From the NCBI GenBank assembly GCA_012845835.1, contig JABAKD010000014.1, positions 3,273,710-3,337,709 of the forward strand: a stretch of 64,000 nt of DNA, given 5' to 3'. Made by a program: the position numbers and the translations under genes. Below, one piece after another: positions 19,900-30,290 of this stretch; the stretch's first letter is position 1, and each line of letters starts with the position of its first letter. This DNA is from Undaria pinnatifida (Eukaryota; Sar; Phaeophyceae; Laminariales; Alariaceae). The notes under the pieces are model-generated. The model did not search any database. It was not told the DNA's origin and saw only the letters and a list, made by a program, of their open reading frames with translations.

Positions 19900-21120
19900 G
19901 GTAAGGCATGCTGCGAGGCATGCCCTAGCAGGCTTGTAGCGAGTGGGGGGTGTCTTTCTGGCGGGTGTAAGGCCGGACTCACCCTCAAGGAGTGATATCT
20001 TCTTGCTGCTGCGTGTGGCCGCGAGGCTTAGGCGTGGTTGTAGAGGTGGGTCGTACGTGGTGCGTTAGGCATGATCACCTACGATTCGCGCGTCTTTTTA
20101 GGCAGTAGCGGCGGAGCAGCAATGCTTAATCGGGATGTTCGTGCGCGGAGGCAGGCGCCACCACGAGCCACACTCGGCGCAGTCTTCGTTTGAGTGGAGG
20201 GAACTGCGCCGGCAGGAGGCTGGATTCGACAACGAAGGAGGAGGGCAACTGAGCATCGACGGGCGGGGAAGAGACGGATTGAACTCTCCCGAACGAGAAC
20301 GTTTGTTTTTCAGATCAGCACCGCAAGCTGCGAGGAGAATTTTGTTTTGTTTTTCGGGACGGGGGAGAAGGGGAACCGATTGGAATTGAGCGTCAACGAG
20401 AACAAGTGCGAATGAGCGGGCCGTGTGAGCTAAGGCGATGAGCCGGCCATGGAGAACCACAGCAGGAGGATGGAACACGGAGACCTACGACACGCACGCA
20501 CACCATAATCGCGAGAGAAGCGATGGTCTTTTTCCAGTTTTTTTTCACGACGCAGTAGTAGTACAACATGTTACTTACGTCACTGATTTTTGTAGAGTTG
20601 GTAGAGTTGTATACCCTTCATGGGGAACGACCCCCCGCAATTTTCAATTTTCAGGCACGGGCGTCGTAGCTGCGCTGCAACCTGTCAGATAACCCGGGAA
20701 CACGGACGGGGCGATCATTGATATTTGTAAGGTGGTTTTTAGTTCGATTGCTCTTTTTTCACAGCATGCCCGCGGGTCGTCACTCTAACAGCACTTCAGA
20801 CAGCAGGCAGGCGCGTTCGTCTGTGCTCACGATTGCCGTGCGGTTCGTACGGTGCCGGCAGTCCAACCGCTGTAGTTTGTAGGCGCGAGTTGGTTCACGG
20901 GGGAACTCTATGCCGTAGTTGAGTGGATATCCGCGGCCATGTGAGTTCAGTTTGCACATTGGATCATTTCATTTCACTTGTGCGCCTTCTTCTTCGTATG
21001 GTGCGTTTTTAGGCGGGAAAGCGTAGTATTTCCCGGACGAATTTTGACTTCATTTGGCTTTTCGGATCTTCCTAGGGCTCCAGCACCTTTGTGTGACCAC
21101 GGACTCTACATGTTTGACAA
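19900..21120. other. No recognisable gene
   Basis: Open frames of 73-126 codons overlap on both strands at 20098-20478 in GC-richer sequence, but they lack a consistent frame, motifs or splice support. No RNA gene was seen. Confidence 0.45.
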
Positions 21121-21133
21121 GAATTAATGTAAG

Positions 21134-21221
21134 ACAACAACAACAGCAACAACAACAACAATAACAACAACAGCAACAACAGCAACAACAGCAACAGCAC
21201 CAACAACAACAACAACAACAT

Positions 21222-21307
<86 letters not shown>

Positions 21308-21318
21308 GCAGCAGCATG
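21134..21318 (+). repeat. (CAA)n trinucleotide microsatellite
   Basis: About 60 units of CAA/AAC with CAG, CAT and AAT variants. It gives leucine-, valine- or cysteine-rich frames on the minus strand by composition only. It abuts the minisatellite block at 21320-21450. Confidence 0.95.
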
Positions 21319-21633
21319 TCTTGTACCCGCCCGGGACTTCTGTGAGTTCTGTATGCCTGTGCCACAATACCCGGAGCTTCTGTAACACTTCCATACCCGT
21401 ACCCGAAACTTTTGGAAGTTCTGTAAGACCCCCATACCCTTACCCTGAATCCACAAACTCTACAGAACTAAAGCGCGAACAATTCCAAAGGTAGTATTTG
21501 GTCAATTTTCATATGCAAACTTTGGCAGTTTCATCTGTTTTTTTTTACTAAATGATCGAATTTATGCTGCTGTGTTTGAAGGAGGGATCGAAGAAAGTAC
21601 AACTTCAACTATCTATATTAAGCATATGCCAAG

Positions 21634-21715
21634 ATACAACTGGAAACCCGTTTTTGGGGACAAAAATACTTGGATTTAGTATAGGGAGGGGTTTGGGGGC
21701 TCTAAAGGGGTCAAG
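21634..21715 (-). mobile_element. Short TTAA-type MITE, reverse copy
   Basis: Contains AACTGGAAACCCGTTTTTGG, then GGACAAAAATACTTGGATTT, TATAGGGAGGGGTTTGGGGG and CTCTAAAGGGGTCAA, which is the reverse of the 24557 copy. The TTAA ends are mutated here. Confidence 0.65.
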
Positions 21716-22079
21716 GCCTGAGCTTTTGTCCCGTCATAATCCCAGACATCTCGACAGTTGCAGGGGTATGGGTCTTGTGCTACAGATGTCTTGCCGGTGA
21801 GTCTCGTTTTCGAAAGGAGTCGTACAAACATTTTGTTTGTCCAGGCTGTCAGCATACTACCTGTACGACGAGGAAATCCGATATTTCACATTTCACATCA
21901 CGTAAAATATACAAAAAAGTTTACTATGAGCACTCGTATATACGACAATTGGCTGCATACTCGTACTGATACGGCGCCAGCGGCAAAAAGCGCACACCAA
22001 ACCATACGGTACGTTCCTTGTGATGCGAGTAGTAGTTGCGGCTATATACATGAATTTTTATAATATACGGAGTATATTA

Positions 22080-22330
22080 TAAAAAATGAAAATACACTCC
22101 AGCTGTGAGATCGAAGATTTCGTCGAAACTCATCTTTGCAAGCTGTGTGTGATACTCCGATCGCGCGCATTACGAGTTGCGTGTCCTCATTAAGGATATA
22201 GGTCGGCGACTCCCCTTACAACTACAGTGTAGCTATCAGGGTCAACAGGGTGATTTTAGTCAGTCTGTGCGCGGAAACTATAAAACCCGTTACTGAGGGG
22301 GACAAAATCTGACAGCTGTGGAGGGAAATG
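22080..22330 (+). repeat. Repeat family C, plus copy
   Basis: This is the most complete plus copy: AAAATACACTCCAGCTGTGA, TTTCGTCGAAACTCATCTTT, GTGTCCTCATTAAGGATATA, AACTACAGTGTAGCTATCAG and GAGGGGGACAAAATCTGACA. It is preceded by ATATACGGAGTATATTATAA, a small palindrome. Confidence 0.65.
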
Positions 22331-22424
22331 TATCCTTTTATCAAGTGAATCTTGTAAGTCAGTCGAATAACCGGTGAGGGGGGGGGCGGAGTTTTGAAGG
22401 ACATGGGGGGCTGGTTTTGATAAA

Positions 22425-22756
22425 AAGCGGGCGGGTTTGGAGGGGGGGGGGGGGGGGGGGGGGAAGGGGGGGGCAATTTGTGCATGCAAGCTATAAATCC
22501 TTTCAAGGGGATAAATCTGACGGTTTTGGCACCAGTTTATTATTGGGGGCGGGGGGGGGGGGGGGTTGGGGCGGGGGGGGGGGGGGGCGGGGGGGGCAGC
22601 TCAATATGTGCGTGGAAACTATACATTATTCTGAGGGAATAAATGTGACGGTTTTGGAAATAATGCATCAGTTTATCATGTATATCCTGGGGTAAGTCGT
22701 ACAACCAGTGAGTAAAGAGAGGGCGGAGTGTTCGAGGGGGTGGGGTTGGGATGGGT

Positions 22757-22789
<33 letters not shown>

Positions 22790-22940
22790 GGTGGGGGGTG
22801 GGGGCGGGGGGGGCGGGGGGGGGGGGGGGAAGGAAGGGCTTTAGGTGAGGGGTTTGTTATACGTGTGGTGCTAGGTCTAGGCGATGGTGCGGGTGATGGA
22901 GAAGAAGGGGGCGTTCGAGGCGGGGGGGGGGGGGGGGGAA
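22425..22940 (+). repeat. Series of long poly-G tracts
   Basis: Four clusters of G-runs (about 22441-22475, 22543-22598, 22760-22830, 22921-22938), several longer than 15 G, separated by fragments of family C 3' sequence (AAATCTGACGGTTTTGG, GTTTATCATGTATATCC). This suggests a G-rich spacer amplified together with a repeat piece. Strong G-quadruplex potential on plus. Exact lengths are unreliable. Confidence 0.85.
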
Positions 22941-23017
22941 ACAGCGGCATGGATGGCTCTCGAAAGATAATGAGGTGATATCCTGTGCGTGAAGTGTTTA
23001 TTAATCTGTATATATGA

Positions 23018-23306
23018 AAACCGGTCGACCCGGTGGCGTATCAAGTTATCCTCAGTACTCGTATAAATTCGTTGAGACTTTTTCTTGTGCACAAATTGAC
23101 ATGTATGTGCGGAAAACGCGAGAGCGGGAGATAGCAACAAACACTGGATGAAAAATCGACGAGCAGTGGGATTGCTGAACCCTAATAATAGCTATGCGCG
23201 ATAAAAATTGACGGCAGGAACCGGGGGAGAGAAGGGACGACACCTGTGACCACGTCTTGTCCAGAAGTTGGAAAGTAGAAGTGTGAGAAAAAAATAAATA
23301 AAAAGC
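23018..23306 (+). mobile_element. SINE group 1, copy with deleted B-box region
   Basis: It starts ACCGGTCGACCCGGTGGCGT (A-box region GTGGCGTATCAAG), then jumps to ACTCGTATAAATTCGTTG. The segment containing the B box in 47518-47828 and 61131-61453 is missing. The tail matches: CGACGAGCAGTGGGATTGCT, ATGCGCGATAAAAATTGACG, CACCTGTGACCACG and TTGTCCAGAAG, then A-rich AAAAAAATAAATAAAAA. Confidence 0.75.
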
Positions 23307-23550
23307 GCCCGTTACGACACTTTGTTCTAAAACCCCCGTCTGTTAGCCCCTCCTAGTTGGACACGTTTATTTGCTTGGCGCCCTGCGCGCATGGGACAAA
23401 GGGAGCGGCGCCACACATCGTCTTCCCACAGACGATCTCGCCGCAACCGCCCCCCTAACGACGGTGTGCTGGACCATGCCGATTGTACGCTCCCACCCCC
23501 TAACATGGGCTGGATCATACAAATATCTTCCTTGCAAGATCTATATCTCA

Positions 23551-24020
23551 CTAAATTCAAGTATATTTGAACCAAACACGGGGGTACGCCTCTGTAGGAT
23601 TTAGTCTGAACCGCTCACACGCCGGACAGATAGATCACCGATCCCCACTTGACAAAATATAGGACAGATAGATCACCGATCCCCACTTGACAATATATAT
23701 TATAAAAATTAAAGTACACTCCAGCTGTGAGATCGAATATTTTGTCGAAACTCATCTTTGCAACCTATGTGATATATATATATATGTGTGTACAATATAT
23801 ATAGGACAGATAGATCACCGATCCCCACTTGACAACATATATAGGACAGATAGATCACCGATCCCCACTTGACAATATATAGGACAGATATATAAATATA
23901 TATATATATACATTGTCAAGTGGGGATCGGTGATCTATCTGTCCGGCGTGTGAGCGGTTCAGACTAATCCCTACAGAGGCGTACCCCCCCCGTGTTTGGT
24001 TCAAATATACTCGAATTTAG
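23551..24020. repeat. Large palindrome with tandem core
   Basis: Arms of about 105-110 bp (23551-23660 and 23910-24020) are inverse: CTAAATTCAAGTATATTTGA is answered by TCAAATATACTCGAATTTAG. GGGGTACGCCTCTGTAGG and CACACGCCGGACAGATAGAT also recur inverted. Between them, GACAGATAGATCACCGATCC(CCACTTGACAATATAT) is repeated four to five times, with a piece of family C inserted (23705-23775). CACACGCCGGACAG links it to the CAC-terminus elements. Confidence 0.75.
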
Positions 24021-24232
24021 CGACACATGCTTCGGCAGAGGTGCACCATTTTTTTTCCTGGGGCTGAGTGCGAGTCATTCCGGGGCAGGCGTTTTTTCCG
24101 GGGCAGGCGTTTTTTTCTGACCGTCGGTTGAGCTCCTCGAGGGTGTGGAATCTCACCATCGGTTGGCATGACAACTTCACGAGTGTATATATTAATAGTT
24201 GTTTTTGGAACTACTAGTAGCGCACACAAAGC

Positions 24233-24352
24233 GCTGGTCGGGTTGCGCGAACCGGATGCCCTTCGAAGTCATGTTTTTAGGGCGAGATATTGACAGATAT
24301 CCTCATTCATATTAGGAGCTCAGAAAATCCTTAAGAGTCTGCTGCACCTCAC
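24233..24352 (-). repeat. Repeat family D, reverse fragment
   Basis: The reverse orientation of family D: GGTCGGGTTGCGCGAAC, CTTCGAAGTCATG, ATATTGACAGATATCCTCAT, TTAGGAGCTCAGAAAATCC. It is followed directly by MITE family 1-like TCTGAGGGTGGTGGCTTGAT. A similar junction is at 31831-31947. Confidence 0.6.
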
Positions 24353-24556
24353 TTTCTCTGAGGGTGGTGGCTTGATAAACTCTACCTGGTATCAAATATC
24401 TCACCCCACAAAAGGGACTTTGATGAGGTTTACCCGGAAGTGCAATCCGATGAAAAAGCAAAAAAAGCGGCCCCAGGTACCCAAAACAAAAAACAAGACC
24501 ATTTTGCACAACGAGAATGACGGAGCGTTCCGACGATCTTAGGCTTAAGGATTGCT

Positions 24557-24643
24557 AACCCCTTTAGTGCCCCCGATCCCCTCCCTATACTAAATCGCAG
24601 TAATTTTGTCCCCAAAAACGGGTTTCCAGTTGTAAAGGGGTTA
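24557..24643 (+). mobile_element. Short TTAA-type MITE
   Basis: It starts AACCCCTTTAGTGCCCCCGA and ends GTTGTAAAGGGGTTAA, giving about 10 bp of inverted terminus (AACCCCTTTA/TAAAGGGGTT). The core is GTCCCCAAAAACGGGTTTCC. It lies inside a family 1 MITE remnant whose right part (GGCCCCGTCGTTTCAGAAAC, CCTCCATCGTAGCGCAC) resumes at about 24660. Confidence 0.75.
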
Positions 24644-25192
24644 ATAAGGAGGGTTAAGGAGGCCCCGTCGTTTCAGAAACGAGAAATAAAATGGCCCAAC
24701 AAGATCTACCTCCATCGTAGCGCACTAACCCCTTTTTAGAAGTTTTACCACCGTGTTTGGGACAAGCTACTTGGATTTTTTAGTGTGGGACTTTTTCACG
24801 TCTATAAAAAAAGGTTGCTGTTGATACTTCAGTGCCGTGGCACGAACAATCTGCACACAGTACACACATACGTACCGCCCCCTCCCCTCCCCCCATGCAC
24901 ACCTTCGTGTATTTAAAAAATGAAAAAATAAACTTCAGCTGTGAGACCGACCAAGACGGATTTTGATCAAAACTCAGATTTGCAAGTTGGGACGTGCGAT
25001 ACTTCGATCGCGCGCGTTACGAGGTGTGCATACCCTCGTGAAGGATACAGGTTGGTGACTCCCCTGCGAATGCCAGGGTCAACAGGACTATTAATGAGAC
25101 GTTCAGCCTTGTTCTGACACCTTAATATATATAATAGTTGGCCTCGGTTGGCACCGACGCTGTAAAGCATTATATGTATATTGGGGTTGGCG

Positions 25193-25840
25193 TTGGTAGG
25201 CAACGACGCTGTAAAACATGCCAATCACTGCGTGAGCTAGACACCCAAGGTACCTTTTTTTTTATCCTCCGGCGGATGGGGAAAAATAAAACTTTAGCTC
25301 ACCACACTTCCACGTATTTTCATACGCGTCGTGTGTCGATTTAACTCCCAAGGTAGCGTTTTTTTTTTTGTTTGGCGGTCACTATAATGGTTATCGAGTT
25401 TGATCATATTGTACGGGGTGGAGAACCCTCACCTCCTGTGGAGAACCCTAACTCCGCACAAGGGGAATGATCGCAACACGAAGTGTGAATATGGTAAGGC
25501 ACCCACGAGGCAGTTACATGGTAATACCCACTGCTGTGTCTCTGGAGTGGCCACACCAGAAAACAAAGAAACACATTGGTGCTGTCACCCATACGCAAGA
25601 AAGTGGGCACAAGGTGCCGAAGCCCGTCTTACGAGCGGTTCTTCGAAGGATGCATTTCCCCCTTCATGCAACCCGCCGAACACCTCACGGCACTTGGCGG
25701 CTTCGCCTGGTGCAAGCAATGCCTGCCTGGTTGGTGAAAACCCGACGTGCTCGGTCCCGGCAAAGTAGGGATGCGAGGATCTATGATGGTCATACGACTG
25801 CGGCCATGCACAAACTGAGTACGCCCCCCCCCCTCCCCAG
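25193..25840 (+). repeat. Long dispersed repeat, copy 2, with nested insertion
   Basis: Collinear with 4388-4905 (see its landmarks) except for the 94-bp insertion at 25253-25346 and a short local duplication of GTGGAGAACCCT near 25420-25445. The second half (25560-25800) is the best-conserved part. Open frames are not shared in phase between copies. Confidence 0.75.
25253..25346 (-). mobile_element. Ultra-short structured retroposon with 9-bp TSD
   Basis: The insertion is flanked by exact CCCAAGGTA duplications (25244-25252, 25347-25355). The paralogous site at about 4433 (CAACCAGGGTACCG) is empty. On the minus strand it begins AGTTAAATCGACACACGACG and ends in the ATCCGCCGGAGGAT hairpin followed by an A-run. 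A target duplication plus A-tail indicates target-primed retroposition. It is nearly identical to the 3' part of 7001-7126. Confidence 0.8.
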
Positions 25841-25849
25841 CGCACACAA

Positions 25850-26590
25850 GATACATGCTACGTTAACTGTGTGTGCACCATTTTCTGAGGCTCATAACCA
25901 CTTGAGGGCCTCTATTCCTCACCCAAAACCTGAGTAGAGAAAACTGAAATTGCAACCCGACAGAGCAAACCCATGGCTAAGGCTTACCTGTACTACGGAG
26001 ATCCATTGTTGACAGGATGAAATCACACGTCGAAAACCGAAATCATCTCGTCACCTTTCAGGCCAAGCTCTCCCACGCTACGACTGTGGTGGATCGAGGC
26101 TCGGTAAACGCCTGGTAAGACCAGCCAACACAAAAAAAAACTTGATTTTAAAACGCTATGAGAAACAAAACGCGGGCGCTATATTTTTCGCCCCCCGCTT
26201 TGTTTGTTTGATAGTTCGTCCTGCTAACGGCTTGGACCCTCCGTAATAGGTGTGAAAAAATTCCCAAGATTTTGGCCGGCTCTAGGTTTGAAACCCATTG
26301 GAGACTTGTTGAGAGGGAAAAGCTGACGACGAAACCTTCACGGCTACTACGGCATCTCGGCTAAACACTGCTGTGCTGGGTTGGCGATGACAAAAGCCCA
26401 AGGGGTCCGACGACGAACGTCAACAAGTCCAAGCCTTCTCGCACGGGACGACGGGCGCGCAGCGCGATCTTCTCTTGCTCGTACTGCTGTGTGTGCGCCC
26501 ATGCTACTGGTAGGTGTACGGCGCTTGAAAATAGCGCGATCAGACCGAAGCTACAATAAAGGTAGCACTTTCTACTTTTTGGGGCTTCTT
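25850..26590. other. No recognisable gene
   Basis: A 70-codon plus frame (26381-26593) and AT-rich stretches are present, but no domain or splice structure was recognised. A degraded family 1 block (AACCTGAGTAGAG, CCCATGGCTAAGGC) is near 25930-25990. Confidence 0.4.
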
Positions 26591-26680
26591 TAATCCCTTT
26601 AGAGCCCCCAAACCCCTCCCTATACTAACTGCAAGTAAATTTGTCCCCAAAATAGGGTTTCCATTGGTAAAGGTGTTAAC
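26590..26680 (+). mobile_element. Short TTAA-type MITE
   Basis: TTAATCCCTTTAGAGCCCCC to GGTAAAGGTGTTAA: TTAA at both ends and the family core GTCCCCAAAATAGGGTTTCC. It lies next to family 1 MITE sequence, as do several other copies. Confidence 0.7.
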
Positions 26681-27147
26681 CCAAAATCGTAGCAATTTCG
26701 CTTTTTTTTGGGAGAGAGATGTTTCGGTGTGTACCTGGGCCACGATATTGTTCATCTGGTATGACTTTTCCATAGACTAGTTTTCTCCATAATATCAGTG
26801 TTTGGGTGATGTACAGAGCTTGTTATCCCTGTTGCGGGGTACGGCCAAACTACGTTAAATCACAAATCGACATTAAATATTTAACAAAACGAATAGAATT
26901 GGCTAAGAGCCGTTGCTGGATGTGCCGCCCGCCAAAGCCGGAAGTACCCGGGGGCGCAGGGACCCGCGCCCTGAGTATCTCTGTATACATTGTCCAAGGT
27001 AGAGGTCCCATTTCTTCGAGAAATGGGACAACTTACTTGTCTTTAGAAGTGTACATAAGTTCGCAAAGGAGCTAAGAAGTACGAGCCTTGTTTTTTAGGG
27101 GACGCAATATGTCCCATTTTCCGGCTAAGTATCCATAATAGGGTTTT

Positions 27148-27238
27148 AACCCCTTTAGAGCCCCAAAATCCCTCCTTATACAAACTTCAAGTAACTTGTC
27201 CCCCAAAAAGGGTTTCCAGCAGTGAAAAGGCGTCAGGT
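27148..27238 (+). mobile_element. Short TTAA-type MITE
   Basis: It begins TTAACCCCTTTAGAGCCCCA. The core is CTTGTCCCCCAAAAAGGGTT and the right end (AAAAGGCGTCAGG) has lost TTAA by substitution. Confidence 0.65.
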
Positions 27239-27423
27239 TAGGAGCCGCAGAAAAAATATGGTGTACACCATACCGAAGTATATGCGCCATCGTCGAAGTC
27301 TGGAAAAATTGGTCGATTCAACAAACATGTACCATACGGCCCCCAAAAAAGTTGACGAGCTCCGTGTTCAGATTTTGATTTTGTGAAAAAGTGCTAGTCC
27401 TAGCGTAGCACGCGCGTCACCAT

Positions 27424-27956
27424 CACACAAACACGTCGCCCACCTGGGACAAATGCAGCGCCGCACGTCGTCTCCCCTCCGCCGATTTCGCCGCGTTCAC
27501 CCTAACGACCTCAGAGTGACAGCGGGGAAGAGGGACGTCGATGTTGGCATCGTATTCCGCCGCATCTTTGGGTTGTCGCTCTCGTCGCCAAACTCGAACG
27601 AAAGGTGCTAGATCTGCGTAATCTTCAGTTCTGTCGCTATTGCCGCCGTCGCTGTCTGGTGCTGGGCTTTGGATCTGGCCATCACACGCGGTGGCCTGTG
27701 CCTGGTGGCTTGGGGTTTGGGTCGTTGGCCTCGCAAAGGTGGCGGGTGTACCGGTGGTGGTGGCAGCAGTAGTAGCGTCAAATTTGCTACTCGTAACATC
27801 AAGTTTGCTATGTATGCCCGTACGAGAATTTTCGGTGTCTGATGACTCGAGGAATGTCCAGGCATCCTCGAGGCTCCTCTCTGCCGGTGGTTCTGGAGAA
27901 TCGTGCATGGCGGTACGAGACACGAGAAGGGCGGAGACCGGACAGCCGGACAGCAC
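27424..27956 (-). CDS. Hypothetical ORF, possible C-terminal exon
   Basis: An open minus-strand frame of up to 177 codons ends in HLSQVGDVFV. It has a low-complexity Thr/Ala/Pro middle (about residues 55-95) and a more ordinary C-terminal part (WRRERQPKDAAEYDANIDVP, VVRVNAAKSAEGRRRAALHL). DNA coding for the last part (27434-27510) is about 70 percent similar to 23378-23460, so the segment is repeated in the window. No family was recognised. It may be a terminal exon, a transposon-derived frame or chance. Confidence 0.25.
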
Positions 27957-28018
27957 GGAGGAAAGAGGTAATCTCCGAAATATGCGGTGGAACTTCTGAC
28001 GGTTGGGATTGTGCTCAA

Positions 28019-28165
28019 GCGGTGCTCTGTGCTCTGCTCAGGTGCTCTGTGCTCTGCTCAGGTGCTCTGTGCTCTGCTCAGGTGCTCTGTGCTCTGCTCA
28101 GGTGCTCTGTGCTCTGCTCAGGTGCTCTGTGCTCTGCTCAGGTGCTCTGTGCTCTGCTGTGCTCT
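28019..28165 (+). repeat. 20-bp tandem repeat (GGTGCTCTGTGCTCTGCTCA)
   Basis: About seven essentially identical 20-bp units, then degenerate GTGCTCT. A direct duplication of GAAATATGCGG(T/C)(G/A)GAACTTCTGACGGTT flanks it at about 27978 and 28306. Twenty is not a multiple of three, so all plus frames carry a long C-A-L-L / S-V-L-C peptide. Not called as a gene. Confidence 0.95.
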
Positions 28166-28309
28166 GTGCTCTGTGCCCTGTTCTCCGCCCTCTGTGGTTG
28201 CGTACTCTGTGTCAGTGTACTCAGTGCTCGAGCGCTTGCGTGCTCGCATCGCACGCTCGCATGCAGCATGGAGAAGAGGAGGGGAAGCGCACGTAAAAAA
28301 GCTTGAAAT

Positions 28310-29500
28310 ATGCGGCAGAACTTCTGACGGTTTGCATCCTGTTAAAAGCGCTGTGGTTGTGCGCTGCGTGCTGCGTGTGCTCACCACCTCGTGTTTCGCG
28401 CACAGCGCTCGCCCTAGAGTTCATGCACGGGTGCGATAGACCCACAGATGGGCCAGGTTGGCGGTGCAAGGTTGTTGGTGTAGCTGGTGTAGCTGGGTCA
28501 TGGACGGTGCGTCGGGCATACACTTCAACTTCAACTCGTACACATCACTTTTTGGGGGTTGCGGCCTTTTTTTTTTACATGAAGCATACAGTATCTACAA
28601 GTGCGTTGGATTGGTGTGCGACTTGTTGTAGGCTGTTGTTGCCGTTGCTGCTGCTGCTTCTGGCGAGGAGCCTTGTTCAAGAAGGAGAAAGACAGTTTTA
28701 CCCACGCATAGTCTAATACCCGAAGGTTGATTTTTCTGATTTTGAAACTTGCCGATGCTTACACCGTGCTCGTACATCGTTCACTTCGCGGTGGTTTTTG
28801 CGCTGGTTTTTGAATCCCCACCGGAGGTTTGGTGGTGCTTTTCTTGCGGGAGATCGATGGTAAAACCTTCATTTAGCTGACTATACGTATCATATGCGTC
28901 GATAGCAGCCGTTATCCTGCTTTTCGTGAAAAAAAAAAGCTGTCGTGTCGGCAACTGATGGTGGTATCATCGCTTCATCCGAATTAAAACATCAAATAAA
29001 TAGATCTATTTAGGGGTCGCCCATTGTTTTTCCTCGAGAGTTAACACCGTCGAGTTTTGAGCCTGTCTCAACACTGAGAAACTTTAATATCGTATGGGAC
29101 TAACGTATGGAAATTGGTCCTGTATCTGGGAATTGGCCAGCGTATGATTTTAGGGTTAGAAAAAAATGCGGGGTATCAAGGGCAGTTCCGAGTGGATGTG
29201 CTTCGGAACTAAAAATATCGGCGGACAGGAGGGGACTGTATCCGTGCGCGCGACGAACTCAACAGTTTCCGTTTTTTTTTCTCCAACTTCCTGACGTTTC
29301 TCTCTTTCCAAGATACAGCGTCAGGCTTAGTGAGTGAACCCGCGTGCTTCAAAGGTAGCACGCCAGACAGCGACACAGCGATCACCGCTAATAATTATGG
29401 ATTTTTTTACTTTCTTTGCCGTTTCCGTTTGCCCTCTGTCTTTGTCGGGGTTCTGTTTTTTACACCGCGTGTACGTGGTTAAGGTGCGCGCGTACGCCTT
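28310..29500. other. No recognisable gene
   Basis: A 137-codon plus frame (28303-28716) and shorter ones are open but show no motif. Nothing else was identified. Confidence 0.4.
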
Positions 29501-29507
29501 TTTTTTT

Positions 29508-29942
29508 TACTTTGAACACGCTCCTCAATTTGAACACGCGCTTCTCACTTTGAACACGTTCCTCACTGTGAAACACGCTCCTCTCACTTTGAACACGCGC
29601 TCCTCACTTTGAACACGTTCCTCACTGTGAAACACGCTCCTCTCACTTTGAACACGCGCTCCTCACTTTGAACGCACGCTCCTCAATTTTTAACACGCGC
29701 TCCTCACTTTGAACACGCGCTCCTCACTTTGAACACGCTCCTCACTTTGAACACGCTCCTCACTTTGAACACGCTCCTCACTTTGAACACGCTCCTCACT
29801 TTGAACATGCTCCTTACTTTGAACACGCTCCTCACTTTGAACATGCTCCTCACTTTGAACACGCGCTCCTCACTTTGAACGCACGCTCCTAACTTTGAAC
29901 ACGCGCTCCTCACTTCGAACACGCGCTCCTCACTTTGAACGT
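29508..29942 (+). repeat. Minisatellite, 18-20 bp (CTCCTCACTTTGAACACG)
   Basis: More than twenty tandem units of CTCCTCACTTTGAACACG with variants GCGCTCCTCACTTTGAACAC and GTTCCTCACTGTGAAACACG. A higher-order pattern of three units is visible at 29545-29660. Minus-strand frames read EERVFKVRS and similar. Confidence 0.95.
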
Positions 29943-29985
29943 GCTGGAAGCGCATGATGAGTCTGTCCATCGAGTGTTGACTCAA

Positions 29986-30244
29986 GACGCGTGCTACGAT
30001 AGAGGTACACGACGTTTTTTCCGAGGTTGGTCGATTTTGCGAGCTTAAGACACTTCTCCCAAAAACTGATCCATGGAGCAAAAAATAAAACTGCTGTATA
30101 CACCGAATGAAAACTCCCATGGCCCCCAGGGTACAACACGATAATTATTTATTTATTTTTGTCTCCGACGGTTTTGGGTTAAGGAGCCCCGTCAGTCATA
30201 AACCATTTCAGACGAAAACTGCTACTTCTATCGTAGCACGTGTC
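29986..30244 (-). mobile_element. MITE family 1 copy
   Basis: GACGCGTGCTACGATAGAGG at left, TTCTATCGTAGCACGTGTC at right. The interior has GGGTTAAGGAGCCCCGTCAG and CCATGGCCCCCAGGGTACA in the same orientation as 11049-11319. Flanks tcaa/aaaa are only half matching. Confidence 0.8.
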
Positions 30245-30290
30245 AAAAAATGTCACTGCCATATTTCGTCCCAGGGCCTGCCACCAGAGC

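Noticed and set aside
29704-30120. Repeat protein with EERVFKVRS units
   Set aside because: It is a translation of the 18-20 bp minisatellite. The frame extends into a MITE with no independent support.
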